Source: Prinsepia uniflora (lineage: Eukaryota > Streptophyta > Magnoliopsida > Rosales > Rosaceae). From it: 64,000 nt of DNA. The DNA lies in NCBI GenBank assembly GCA_032719365.1, contig CM064875.1, positions 20,497,674 through 20,561,673 on the forward strand, written 5' to 3'. The notes beneath the pieces were generated by a model. That model worked only from the letters and a program-made list of their open reading frames with translations, was not told the origin of the DNA and searched no databases. How positions within the stretch are numbered: the first letter of the stretch is position 1; every line of letters starts with the position of its first letter. Position numbers and translations under genes: made by a program. Of the stretch, positions 46,533 through 57,377 are shown in pieces.

Positions 46533-49487
46533 CTAACTGGACATAGGAGACTCACCAAGAAACTCTGATCTCAACTGCATCAAAAGCCTACCCAGATGAT
46601 TTAGGCCTTCTCCATCCCGGCCTCCACCCCAGAAAAGATCATGGGGTGAAGCTTCAACAAGAACAGATCCAGCCGTTGAGAGCAACATAGAATTCAAATG
46701 TGGGTATATCGAGAACTTGCATTTTAGTGCCCTGTACATCACTTCAATCTTGACACTTTCCCAATAATTTCTTACCTGCAGCGTAGCACACACAATAAGT
46801 TTCAACTGTACTTACAACATAATAAACCAATAGAAACTTCGAAAAAAACTCCTCTGCCATCTAATCATTATTTATCCCGCATTATATTGAATGTATACTT
46901 TTAAGTTACTTTGATAGAGAAATCATAGGAAACCATAATAACCATGCCAGGGATGGCTGCTTTTCGATCCATGTGTCATGACAGCTGATACGAACTTGAA
47001 ATCAAATCAATGTACATAGGATCATACCAGATCAGGGCGATGCCTCTGTAATGACCTTCCTATCCGTGCTGCCTCTTCCGGACTTTTTGCTGACTTAATA
47101 TTTTCAAAACAATCTCTTGCCAAAGGATCATCCACCCCTTCAAACTTCTGAGCCTGCATGTTACTATTGTTTTGTGAGAATGCATTTTTCAATATGGAAA
47201 CCAGCTGATTCATACAGAAAAGAAAAGTTCCTGATAGTAATGCTCTACACTCAACCAAGTGGCGTAACCACCACTGACTTCAGGCATCTCAATTGGGTGA
47301 GGAGAAAAATTTGAGAACGCGCCATACGGATCCCATGTTTTGTAGAAGAATATGATCCTTGATTCATATGGAGAAACGGTTGGATCAATTTCATAAGTTT
47401 CTTCAACTGATGGAATAACAGGCGTTACATCTGGTATGGGTTGAAGAAATCCACTGACAAGCATGTCAGGCCCAACCTTTGGTTCAAGTTTAAGAAGCAA
47501 AAATAAAAAACTAAATCAAGAGGCAGAATGTAGATATAAGCACAAGAATTTACATGGTTAATGGTTAGCATGCAATGTTAATTAGAAAGAATTTTTATCT
47601 GTAGAAAGAATTTTTATCTGTAGAAACAAACTCATAAGATCCCCACTAACCTGCTCATAGCAAACATCAATCAAATCCAAGGCTTGTGACATCTCAACCA
47701 TCCCGAGTTCACCTACAGGGGATGGAGCATGCTTTCCACCAATAATTTTAGGAGCAACAAATGCAAAGACCTGCAACACAATGAATGTACTTCCCAACAA
47801 AATAAAAAATCTGGGATTGCTTTAATCAAGGAGAATAGGTAAAGCCTATGGCCTAAAAAAATGGTTGGACAATCCACTATTCACCTATCCTACCCTACAT
47901 GAAACTAACAACTATAGTGGCATTCCTAAGTCATTACTTTTAAGCAGAAAAGAGTAAAAATCGACAGATATGTATAGAGAGAAAAAGAAGCCGGGGGGAA
48001 AACCTTATGTATTACTCCAGATGAAATAGCAGCTGCAGCCAAGGTCCCTCCACACTCCCACAATATTGAAAGATATCCACGGTCATGGAAGTATTCCATT
48101 ACATCTCTGGGGTTTAAGATATCAAACTCCACCACTTCAATTCCTTTAGATGCAAGAAATTTCTGGAAATGCCTTCTTGCACCCCTTTGTGTCACAACTA
48201 TAGTTGATACGTCAGCAATATCCCAAAGGTTTGCTTCCTCTGGGAGATCAAGAGTCTTTGACATTACAATCCGCATGGGCATATGCCCACCTCCATGTCT
48301 TGCCGTGAGTCTTGGATCTAATTCAGAAAGAAAAGTAGAACATAAAACAGAATTTTCAGCATCCCCAACTACTATTAAAACAAACAATCACAAAGTTCAG
48401 AATTGATAATACTTACTGTCCTTGCGTACGGTATTCCCTCCTATAACGACTGCATCACTTCTACCCCGCAATTCAAAAACTCGATTTCTTGAGGTTCTGC
48501 TGCTAATCCATGATGCATGTCCGCTACTAGCTGCAATTTTTCCTGTTCACACCCAAGGAAGAGAGTATAACTAATCTATCAGCAGACTTTTTAAAATTTT
48601 GAGACTCCTCTACATCATTGTATATGGTTATAATAACATACACTTGTCTTCAAACAAGAATTTCAGGGGGAGAAATGAAGCTCACCATCAAGGGTCATAG
48701 CATACTTGAGAACAGAGAAGGGGAGTCGAGAAGCAGCTCTACAAATTAAAGGAGCATTGACAATAAGGCATACTTTCCGAGCTTCCTGTTAGTATTGGAT
48801 CAATTAAGACATGTTACATTCAATATTATCATTTCAATTGGGAGCAGAAAACGCCTATATTTGTTTATAAGAAACATTTTACCTCAATGAGTTTACTGTC
48901 GAGGTCCTCACCAAGAACGTGAACCTGCAACCCTTGGCTTCTCAAAGCCCTTATGGCATTCCCTCTCAGATGCTGCAATGGATGCCTCAACCCAATCACC
49001 ACCCTTTCAATCCCTGCCTAATCCAATTTCCACTAAAGTTACCCATCCAAACAAACAGTAATCAATATTATATATCTTTAAAGAAAACCGAAAATGAAGA
49101 AGAACAAGACAAAACCTGAATGAGGGTGGAGACGGCTGTATGGTCGCCGGGGCAATCACCGGGCTCCATGTTGAGATAAGCCGTGGCGCCACGGGAGAAG
49201 TTTCCAGCTGTCTCAACGGCAAGGACCTCAGCCGGCGTGGTGCCCTGCGCATGGAGGAAGGCCTCGCCAGTGACTTTTCCAGATTGGGTGGCGATTACGC
49301 AGCCATAGTTAGGGTGGGGAGAGGTAAAACCGGCAGATTTGTCGGCCAGCTCGGCAGCACGTCGGATGTGGGCTGCATCGAGCGCGTGATGGCTGAGTAT
49401 GTTACTATTGTGAGTGACGGTGGCGGTGGCGGCGGCGGAGCTGCCCCCACAGTAAACTCTCATCAGTGGTAAAGATAACGTGGCCAT
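46533..49487 (-). CDS. PYRR: Riboflavin biosynthesis pyrimidine reductase with C-terminal NADAR domain, plastid (PYRR/PHS1 type)
   Basis: Nine coding exons on the minus strand: 49487-49116, 49017-48883, 48785-48686, 48542-48417, 48317-48004, 47770-47651, 47476-47231, 47153-47028, 46775-46533; in frame, 593 residues (Arabidopsis PYRR about 599). All introns are GT-AG except the one after exon 7, which starts GA. Domains: Ser/Ala-rich transit peptide (about 1-35); deaminase-like domain (about 37-150) with HPNYGCVIA but AEVLAVETAG and GDCPGDHTA where an active deaminase has its zinc motifs, so probably inactive, as in plant PYRR; reductase domain (about 180-400) with KYAMTLDGKIA, GGNTVRKDNPRLTAR and WECGGTLAAAAI; NADAR/COG3236 domain (about 430-590) with YGAFSNFSPH, VEHYYQAQKF and FWGGGRDGEGLNHLGRLL. 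Known roles: NADPH-dependent reduction of the deaminated pyrimidine intermediate of riboflavin synthesis, and N-glycosidase clearance of unstable intermediates. Confidence 0.94.
47154..47230 (-). other. PYRR intron 7 with non-canonical GA donor
   Basis: On the minus strand exon 7 ends ACTATCAG and the next bases are GAACTTTTC; the acceptor is AACATGCAG at 47156-47154. GA replaces the expected GT. Two in-frame alternatives exist: GTATGA 15 bases downstream (donor at 47215, adding ELFFS) and GTAGAG 18 bases upstream (donor at 47248, removing VEHYYQ). Confidence 0.75.
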
Positions 49488-49689
49488 TTGATTTCACATA
49501 CAAGACGCGAGGGATAGATCATACATGACCAGAATGACACTCCAGCAAGAGCAACATTCATGCAGAGGCGGCAGAGGCGGCAGAGGTACGAAATATAAAT
49601 CAAACTCACGAAACCTTCAGGAAAATGGAAATTTTGTGTCTCGGATTCCACTGTGCTGCAATTTGGAAACCAGACACCAACCTTTTGTA

Positions 49690-50340
49690 TCAAATCCCTT
49701 ATCAGCTTAGGAGGAAAGAGTGCAAAATAAAAGAATTTCATATCTGAAGGAAGAAAAAAGAAAAATAACCCTGGAGGAATTCAAACTTAACATCCGAACA
49801 CGAATTAAAATTCAAACTTGATTATGAATCATTAATCATGATCAACTGTCTTGGAGAAGCAAGCACATTGTCAAGCCAACCACATGAAAATTCCTCTGAA
49901 GCCAAGCCCATCCAATTTCTCCCTAGAATCTTTGTCTTTTCAAGTACCAATATCAAGACATTGACAAAGAACTACAAAGACCCAGATGGGCACAGGGCTA
50001 GTTATGCACACTAGTTTGCACCAACACACTCAATTGGGACTCAAAAATTGAAAACAACCCATTACAGACACCAACTAATTAATACTATGGACGAGCAAAG
50101 AAAGAAGTGTGTACCTTGAAAATTTAAAGATAGGAATTGTTGCTGTGCGGGAAAGAATGGACATTTAAGGTGGGGGGGCAGGGGGATAAATAGGGTCCGG
50201 ACTCTGCAGAGAAAGCTGAGGGGATAGCGAATTTTGAAGGAACAACGTACGTGTCTTTATGCCAGTGGCTACTTTCTGTTGACCATTTTGGGTTTTTATC
50301 GGCGGGTTATCAAGAAATTCATTTTCCCTTCTCCCTATAT
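49690..50340 (-). promoter_or_regulatory. PYRR promoter, 5' UTR exon and intron, homologous to the FTSH2 5' region
   Basis: On the minus strand: AGTAGCCACTGGCATAAAGACACGTAC, then CTCAGCTTTCTCTGCAG, then CCTATTTATC (TATA at 50192-50186), then TTCAAG|GTACAC, a donor at 50114. All are in the order and near the spacing found at FTSH2. A likely acceptor CTTCCTTCAG ends at 49744, giving a 371-bp 5' UTR intron. The region 49743-49488 would then be leader and carries an upstream ATG (49741) whose frame overlaps the main start. Confidence 0.65.
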
Positions 50341-50608
50341 CTCTCTGTTGGGTAACAAAAGCTCTCAACCCTCGGAGTCAGCCTCACAGCCCTCCGATCC
50401 ATCTTCATTTTGTCTTTGGTCTGCCACTTTCTGGTTTACGAGGTACGCCCCTTCTCTTTATTTTCTTGATCATTCTTTTTGCCGCTGCTCTGCCCTTTAA
50501 TTTTACTGTAATTTCATCTTGTTCCTAAATGTCCCCAGACAACTCTTGTTGAACCTTTATGCGGAAACTATGTGCGGTGCGAGAGAAGCAGATCACTCGT
50601 AGGCAAAG
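50341..50608. other. Spacer upstream of PYRR, no gene
   Basis: No frame, RNA gene or repeat stands out. Homology to the FTSH2 promoter ends at about 50340. Confidence 0.5.
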
Positions 50609-51150
50609 ATGAAAATATCGATATCGACAGATATATCGTTAGTCAAATTTACGGATATCTCGCCCCAAATATCGATATCGATATCAATATCGTTTACGGT
50701 CAACAAAAATTATGGAAATTCGGTCTAAAAATTGAAAATTTGGAATGAAACTTTGGGAAAAACTTAAGTACCTAATAATGGTTATATAAGACTAATAAAA
50801 ACTATAAAATTATTTTGATATAATAAATATATGATGAATAATATGATAGAATACGTGTCTGCTGATGATTAAAATGTATAAAACTTTAAAGATAAACTTA
50901 AATTAAAACATAATTTTTTTATAATGTTGTACTCAAGTATGAAAATATCGATATCGACGGATATATCGCTCGCCGAATTTATGGATATCTCGCCCCAAAT
51001 ATCGATATCGATATCGTTTACGGTCAACAAAAATGATGGAAATTCGGTCTAAAAATTGCAAATTTGAAATGAAACTTTGGGAAAAACTTAAGTACCCAAT
51101 TATAGTTATATAGGACTAATAAAAACTATAAAATGATTTTGATATAATAA
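50609..51150. repeat. Tandem pair of GATATATCG-rich repeats, 330-bp offset
   Basis: ATGAAAATATCGATATCGAC opens both copies (50609 and 50939). About 260 bp matches between them, including GGATATCTCGCCCCAAATATCG and GGAAATTCGGTCTAAAAATTG. They look like two left ends of the same mobile repeat, one beside or inside the other. Confidence 0.7.
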
Positions 51151-51782
51151 TTATATGATACAATAAGGTTCTGATGATGACTAATAATATAAAATTTAAA
51201 CATAAACATAAGTTGAAGTGAATTACTATAATTGAATGTTAATATAATTAAAAAATATAACAATAAGCATAAAAACATTTCAATGGAAGAAAAATTATAA
51301 AATGAGTAAATATATTTAAAATTGGAAAAAAATGATGAAAAAATAGAGTCAATCTTTGTTCAAAAATTGAAAAGAATTGATATATTTAAAATTGAAAAAA
51401 AAAAATGACAAAGAAAGTTGAAAATTTAGAGAAACAAAAAAAACCACCAGGACCTCAAATCTTGAGGGCAAAACCCAAACCAACTCAGCTGACCAAATCT
51501 AATTGAAATTATAAGCACCGTATAATATATAAAGGATACAAACGTACACTCTTAACAGTCATCCCCTTCCTCCCGCGGGTCTGCGATTCAGGTCTTTGCG
51601 ACCCGGCGGCATGACCCGACTGGAAATCACTTGTTTTACGTCCGATTTTCATAAAATTTGGTTCTATCTCGATCGTTATAATCAAATAATGAGATCTATG
51701 GGCTTAAAACGGAACAAAATATCAAAATTCCACTCAATTTCTTCCCCCCCCCCCCCCCCCCCCTCCCCCCCCCCCCTCCCTT
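51151..51782. other. AT-rich spacer with a poly-C tract, no gene
   Basis: No gene supported. It ends in C20-T-C12 at 51744-51776, which produces a false Pro-rich frame. Confidence 0.7.
51744..51776 (+). repeat. Poly-C tract (C20 T C12)
   Basis: Two C homopolymers separated by a single T. Its exact length may be unreliable in the assembly. Confidence 0.95.
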
Positions 51783-51855
51783 ATGTGCAGATGGCCGGAA
51801 ATCGCGATATATCGGTCAATATATCGACAATTCCGGCGATATTTACTTCCCTGGT
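51783..51855. repeat. GATATATCG right-end repeat, copy 1
   Basis: Contains GGCCGGAAATCGCGATATATCG, then ATATATCGACAATTCCGGCG, then ATATTTACTTCCCTGG. Its inverse resembles the left ends at 50609 and 50939, suggesting terminal inverted repeats of a DNA element. Confidence 0.5.
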
Positions 51856-51949
51856 TGTACTAAGAATACTTTACACATTGAACTTCATTAAAAACATAAT
51901 TTTATGTGAGTTAAGCCATATTTTACATTACGACATATATTACCAAACC

Positions 51950-51950
<1 letters not shown>

Positions 51951-51990
<40 letters not shown>

Positions 51991-52003
51991 TAATAATAAT
52001 AAT
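51951..52003 (+). repeat. (TAA)n microsatellite
   Basis: About 17 TAA units with one C interruption; it yields a false poly-Asn frame. Confidence 0.97.
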
Positions 52004-52009
52004 CACGTT

Positions 52010-52538
52010 ATTTAAATTCTTTTAATTAGAACATATATTCTAAGTTAGACTTTGATAATGATAAAAAGTTAAGCAGCAAAAACACATATATTCTAAATTA
52101 AAACTTGTATTACCAAATATGTAAGTTAAGCTATATTTTACATTAAAACATATATTCTGAATTAAAACATATATTATTTAGCAAATACAATGATTTATAC
52201 GAAACAATTTATATATTTTATTTTTTGAGATGACAATACAATTTATAAAGACTTATTAGATTTTACAATGCAGATTAATTATAGAAGATTATTAGGAGTT
52301 TAATTAGAATTAAGAATCATTCAGATTTAAATTTGAATTTGGATGGAAAAGTCCAAAAGTTTATTAATTCATTGGCATGTCAATATATATACATGTATAA
52401 TGACTACCTAATCAAGAAAATAAAATAAAATAATATATATATATATATATATTATGCTAAAGAGAAGGAAAGATATACATACAAATAATATAATATAATA
52501 TCGGAAGCATATTATGCAAAAAAATCTAATGTAATATA

Positions 52539-52583
<45 letters not shown>

Positions 52584-53050
52584 GAGGAAAGATCTTCATT
52601 GATTCATTTGTCCATATCTTCTCGTTTATTGATTCACAACGTACCCAACTGCGTCTCCACCTGTCAACCATCATTATCCAACCTTCCAATTTCACTCTTC
52701 GCCCTCTTCGCATAACTTCTCATTTTGCCGCACCCTCACCACCATCGTTATCCAACCTTCCAATTTCACTCTCCACCTGCATATCTTCTCGTTTTGCTGT
52801 ACCCTCACCACCCTCTTCGCCCTCACCCTTACCGTCGTCCACAACCTCTCAATTTCACTCTTCAAATTCAGATCCCAATTTGGACCCGCCCTTGGATCCA
52901 CAGCCGGACCCCTCTTCTTCGCGGCGAGAGGTGGATAGGCGGCAGAGAACTAAGACCGTGAGGGCGAGAGGCGGCACGAGCCACAGAGAGGATGAGTTGG
53001 GTGGTGGAGCGGCCGTTGACGGTCGACACGGAAGTTCGATGGGTTGGCCC
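52010..53050. other. AT-rich then C-rich spacer with (TA)n tracts, no gene supported
   Basis: (TA)n tracts lie at 52433-52452 and 52547-52580. From 52600 to 52950 there are imperfect repeats of ACCCTCACCACC and TCCAACCTTCCAATTTCACTC. The open frames of 70-123 codons here are Pro/Arg-rich, overlap one another on both strands and have no recognisable domain. Confidence 0.55.
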
Positions 53051-53052
53051 TT

Positions 53053-53282
53053 GCCGTCCAAAATCGTCAATTTCGCTCAATATCGGGGCTTATCGCCGAT
53101 ATCCTCCGATATCCGCCGATATTGGCGATTTTTCCGGAAGACTTTTCTTCCTTCCCCGCTTACGTGTCGGTGGCCGGAAAAGACGATATATCGACCGATA
53201 TATCGACCGATATATCGTCGATTCTGGCGACATTTTCATCAGTGCTTGTAGGGTTTATTTCTGGCGACATTTTCACCAAGAA
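53053..53282. repeat. GATATATCG right-end repeat, copy 2
   Basis: Three spaced CGATATATCG-type units (53185-53220) follow a CGCCGATATCCTCCGATATCCG stretch. The end CTGGCGACATTTTCA is present twice (53225 and 53262). Inverted, ATGAAAATGTCGCC resembles the ATGAAAATATCG left end. Confidence 0.55.
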
Positions 53283-53924
53283 GCGAGTAAACCTTTTAAC
53301 TTATGTACATGCATGCCACTAGTAGATGTTGCTACTAAATAGTGTAAATGAATTCTGTTTTTTGGGCGAATGACTTTTCTTTTGATCAAAACAATTGCGA
53401 GGAAAGCGGACAAGAATTAGCCTCTGTTGTTCTTCTTTATGCCTTTTTTAAGGACTATAAAATATTTTCTTTGCATCGTAGTTCAAATTCAGAAGTTATG
53501 TTGTCATGATATTTAAATTGGTGACGTTGTTATTTCAGTAGTTAGATGACCAGTGGTCCCAGGTTTTCTCAAGTTGGAATCAAAATATTCGAACCAATGC
53601 ACAAAGATGTTATCCCGATTTGGTCGTGAACCAAGCTTGAATTATGTATCTCGAGAATCAATTACTACGTGAAACAATCTGATTTGTATGGAAATAGAAT
53701 TACAAATACAGAAATGTAAAAATACTGGAATTGAATTACAACTGAAATTACAAATACATGAAAATAAATTATTTTTTTCGCATTCAAGCCCGTATCAACC
53801 AAAAAATTCCAAAAATTATCAATTGTGACAAACATCAATCGGAAATCATGTCATGAGATGGCAAAGCACTCAAAAGCGGCGACAAAAGATTGAAAATGAG
53901 GTTTGAGCACCTCAATGAACGGCC
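53283..53924. other. AT-rich spacer, no gene
   Basis: Nothing supported beyond simple AT-rich sequence. Confidence 0.5.
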
Positions 53925-54250
53925 ATGAATTGCCACTCGTTTTCGTGGGCAAATCTGGACCTAACATGGGTTCAAAGGATGCAACATATGTATCCAGGTG
54001 AGCTCTGGAGCAATGGGGTATATCATTTGGTAAGTCTTTCTACTCTTTCTATTACTTCTAATTCTAGTCTTCTACGCTCGGCACTGTGCTTTTACAACAA
54101 CAGTAAAAACACGTTTGATTTTCGAGTTAGGCCCATGATGCTGACTCTCTTGGATATGTCTGCCCTATTTGGGTTGTCCTTATCAGGAGATATGGCTGAC
54201 TTTACTTTCTTTTTTTCATCCAACTCGGCGAGGATCTTGGTCCTCTAATC
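53925..54250 (+). pseudogene. Plant mobile domain (PMD) gene fragment
   Basis: The 107-codon frame contains GVYHLVSLSTLSITSNSSLL, then ALCFYNNSKNTFDFRVRPMM and LTLLDMSALFGLSLSGD. This follows the start of the plant mobile domain (PF10536), the domain of MAIN-like proteins and of many plant transposons (family pattern: NTFxFxxGxMxPTLxDVAxLxGLxxxG). Only the N-terminal part of the domain remains. Downstream it runs into Ser/Phe-rich sequence and then the LTR of element C at 54393. The last part of the fragment (from 54138) is repeated at 59972. Confidence 0.6.
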
Positions 54251-54392
54251 ATCATGTTGCCTTCAAATGTCCCTTCTATACTTCTTCTTTCCCAATTCCT
54301 ATCCATCTTCTGCCCATTTGACTGGAATGGGTAGCTCAGGACGGAAAATGAGTTCGAAAATCTTGGGCACGAAGGCCTTTAAATAGGATTTT

Positions 54393-57377
54393 TGATAGGA
54401 CCCATCCCAGTCCCCCTGCATTATCATGAGATGTGCCCTGCTCCCGTCTGACACCACGTGCCATATCAGGGATAAAATTGTTACGCACTCAGGATTTCAA
54501 GAGTACGTAGCGGTTTCCAGAGTACGCAATGACATGTGATGTCTCTGTCTCTACTACAGCCGCATCCGCAATCAACTTGAAGGGTATCAAAAACATTAAA
54601 ATTGTGAGTAGACAAAAATAATCAGTTTAAAAATAATTTCCGAAATAAACATTTATACCCTTCACTTAAAAACATGCCTACATTAGAAAACATTATCTCA
54701 ATTACTTTCTTAAAAGAAAAACATATTGCTTTTCAAATCACTAAACAGTGAAAACATTTATCAAAACAAATCAAGTATCTCAATAGGGTCTCATCCCAAA
54801 ACCAAAACCCGTAGGGTCTCCGTCCAAATCCAAATCACGTAGGGTCTCAGCCTAAATCAAATCACGTGGGTCTCAGCCCAAATCAAATCTCATAAATCAT
54901 CTCAGTAGGGCATCTGCCAAAAACATAGATTCACATCCAGAGTCGGATGAAAACATGATAAACCAATCCTCAACAACCAATATCCAGTAAATCATCTCAA
55001 TAATCACGATATACGCGCAATGCGAGCGACTAGAGATTACACGTCTGAGTATACACCTAGGATCTACAACGTCTCAGTGATATCCAACTCAGGATCAAAG
55101 CCCCTGACTCGACGTCTGAGCGATGACATTCCCAGGCTCGGAGCCCCTAGCTCAATGTCTGAGTAATGCCCATCTCTGACACTCCTGAGACTGAGCCTCC
55201 ACTCGGAACTAATCACCTCCAGGCAGTGTAATCGTGACCTCTCCAAGATCTGCGCTGTCTGGAGGCTACCGCGCTGAGATCTACGACGTTCGACGGGAAA
55301 AATCACATCATAGAGGTTGGTCATGTGGAAAACAGTTAACAAACATTTGTATCTCAAATCATCTCAAAATATCTTAATAGGGCCTACGTCCGAAATATAA
55401 TTTCATCAAATCACTTTTCACAAAACTATCATAAAAATAGTGTTAAAAAACATTTCACAAATCCAGGATTCATCGAATCCTATCAAATCCAATATCGTAA
55501 TTCCACAACAAGGTCACAAGCCCGAAATCTCATATCATAAATGATAATTGGGTCACAAGCCCGATATATCGTATCATAAATCATAACTGGGTCACAAGCC
55601 CGATATATCATATCATAAATCATAACTGAGTCACATTTCCAAATCCGAAAACCATTTCACTTTTCAAATCACTTTTCTGAATCATCTTTGATTGTAATCC
55701 AAGCCAAAGTCAATAATCAAATGGGACTCAAGCCCGAAATGTCTATTTCACGCATCTCCATGAAAATCAATCAAAACCGATAGCCAAATCCTTATTTTCA
55801 CGCCTCTCCGTGAAATAATTCAAATCACATAAATCACATACACGTAGAAAACTCGGCCTAAGCCCAAGTATCACATAAAAACAGAAATCTCGAAATACGT
55901 GTAATATAACATTTTCCACGAAAATGCTCAACATCAACACAAATCATATTAAAATCATATACAAATAAAATAAGTGTATCTCAAACGATGTTCGTAAAAC
56001 ATAGAAAAAATTTATGCATGCATCATATTTATAAATCAAAAGTCCACTCATAAATCGTCCATGTTACGTGCTCACAATCTGCGCCGTAAGCTAATCCGAG
56101 GCTAATCCAACATCTTCGGAATGTTCGAACATGTCCAAATCATACCCAAAGGTCACTATCAACCTATACAAGTCCAAACCATAAACCCTCAAAAATTCTG
56201 GAACCGTAAAAGTATTCTGAAGACGCTTACCGAGGCTAAAAACCTCCAAATGACCTATCAAATGATCTCTGATCGACCTGAAACCACCACCACCATTGGA
56301 TTCAGATCGTCAAAACCTTTTGAACAAGACTAGTTTAACCTCGAAATTCGTACCCACATACCTGTTAAAGTCCAATCAACGGTGGTCAACGCTGACGTCA
56401 GCCCTAATTAACATCATTGCTGACGACACTACTGATGTCATCTGATGACGTCAGATTAACATCTGACATCTCTGACAGATCTGACAACTTGCCATGTGGT
56501 ACACCCAGATTGGTGCCACATGTCACCCTCTGACATTACCATGTCACATGATGACGTCACATGCTGACGTAATCACTGCCACGTGTCATACCACGTGTCA
56601 CTGATAAATCATACACGTCTCTAACACACTGCCACATAGCACTATCTCACTGGTCCATATGGTCTGACACGTCACTTGGCAAGTCCTAACACCATGCCAC
56701 GTCGCACCATCTCACTAGTTCACGTGGTTTTAGTACAAGTCTGACGTGGCACTGCCACGTAACCCTGACACCCTTTGACAGATCGCCATGTGGCACCGCC
56801 TAGTTGGCCATGTGGCCTAACAAGATGACGTGGGTTGTCACATCATCATCGTCAAGCTCTAGTTGGGTCGATCCGAACCACTGTAACGGGTTATTTTGAC
56901 CAGTGACATTACCCGGTTGTATCTCAGCCGTCCGACCACTGTTTCCCTCCATTCTTCGACCAATCTGCTCGTCCTCTCCCTGGAAGAGGATCTACAACCT
57001 CAAAAACAAGAAACAGAGCCTGTCATTCCTCTATTGGTCCAAAACTGATATTTTGCGCCCACTGAAGGCAAACCCAAAAGTTAACTCCTCGTAAAATATG
57101 CAACCATAAATAGTATGAAAAACTATTCTTGACCTACAACTTTCTCGTACGATGTCCATTTTCGAAGTGGTGCCTATCTACGAACTCTTATAGTCTCGAT
57201 TTGCGTAATGGACCTCGATCCACATGCATTTAATCTCTCGAGTTAAAAGTCAACATTTTCACCCGTCAAGGGGAAGAATCATGATTTTACCCCAGTCTTT
57301 CGATAATCCTCGATTAATCCCCTATTAATCCTCGATTAATTTTCGATAATCCCGTAAATTCGAGACTGGTCGTTACA
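54393..57377 (-). mobile_element. Element C: 3' LTR (2.99 kb), LARD family
   Basis: On the minus strand it starts TGTAACGACCAGTCTC at 57377 and ends GGGTCCTATCA at 54393. It carries the same zones as the LTRs of element A, including the ACGT-motif cluster (56390-56830). The neighbouring minus-strand sequence TTTTTTAAGGGGGTGGAT before 57377 is a polypurine tract, which fixes it as a 3' LTR. Confidence 0.83.

Noticed and set aside
51596..52015. 139-codon frame with poly-Pro and poly-Asn
   Set aside because: The frame is held open by the poly-C and (TAA)n tracts and is composition only.
52880..53342. Overlapping 92-123-codon frames as genes
   Set aside because: Three frames of one stretch are open at once, contain the GATATATCG repeat and share no similarity with known proteins that I recognise.
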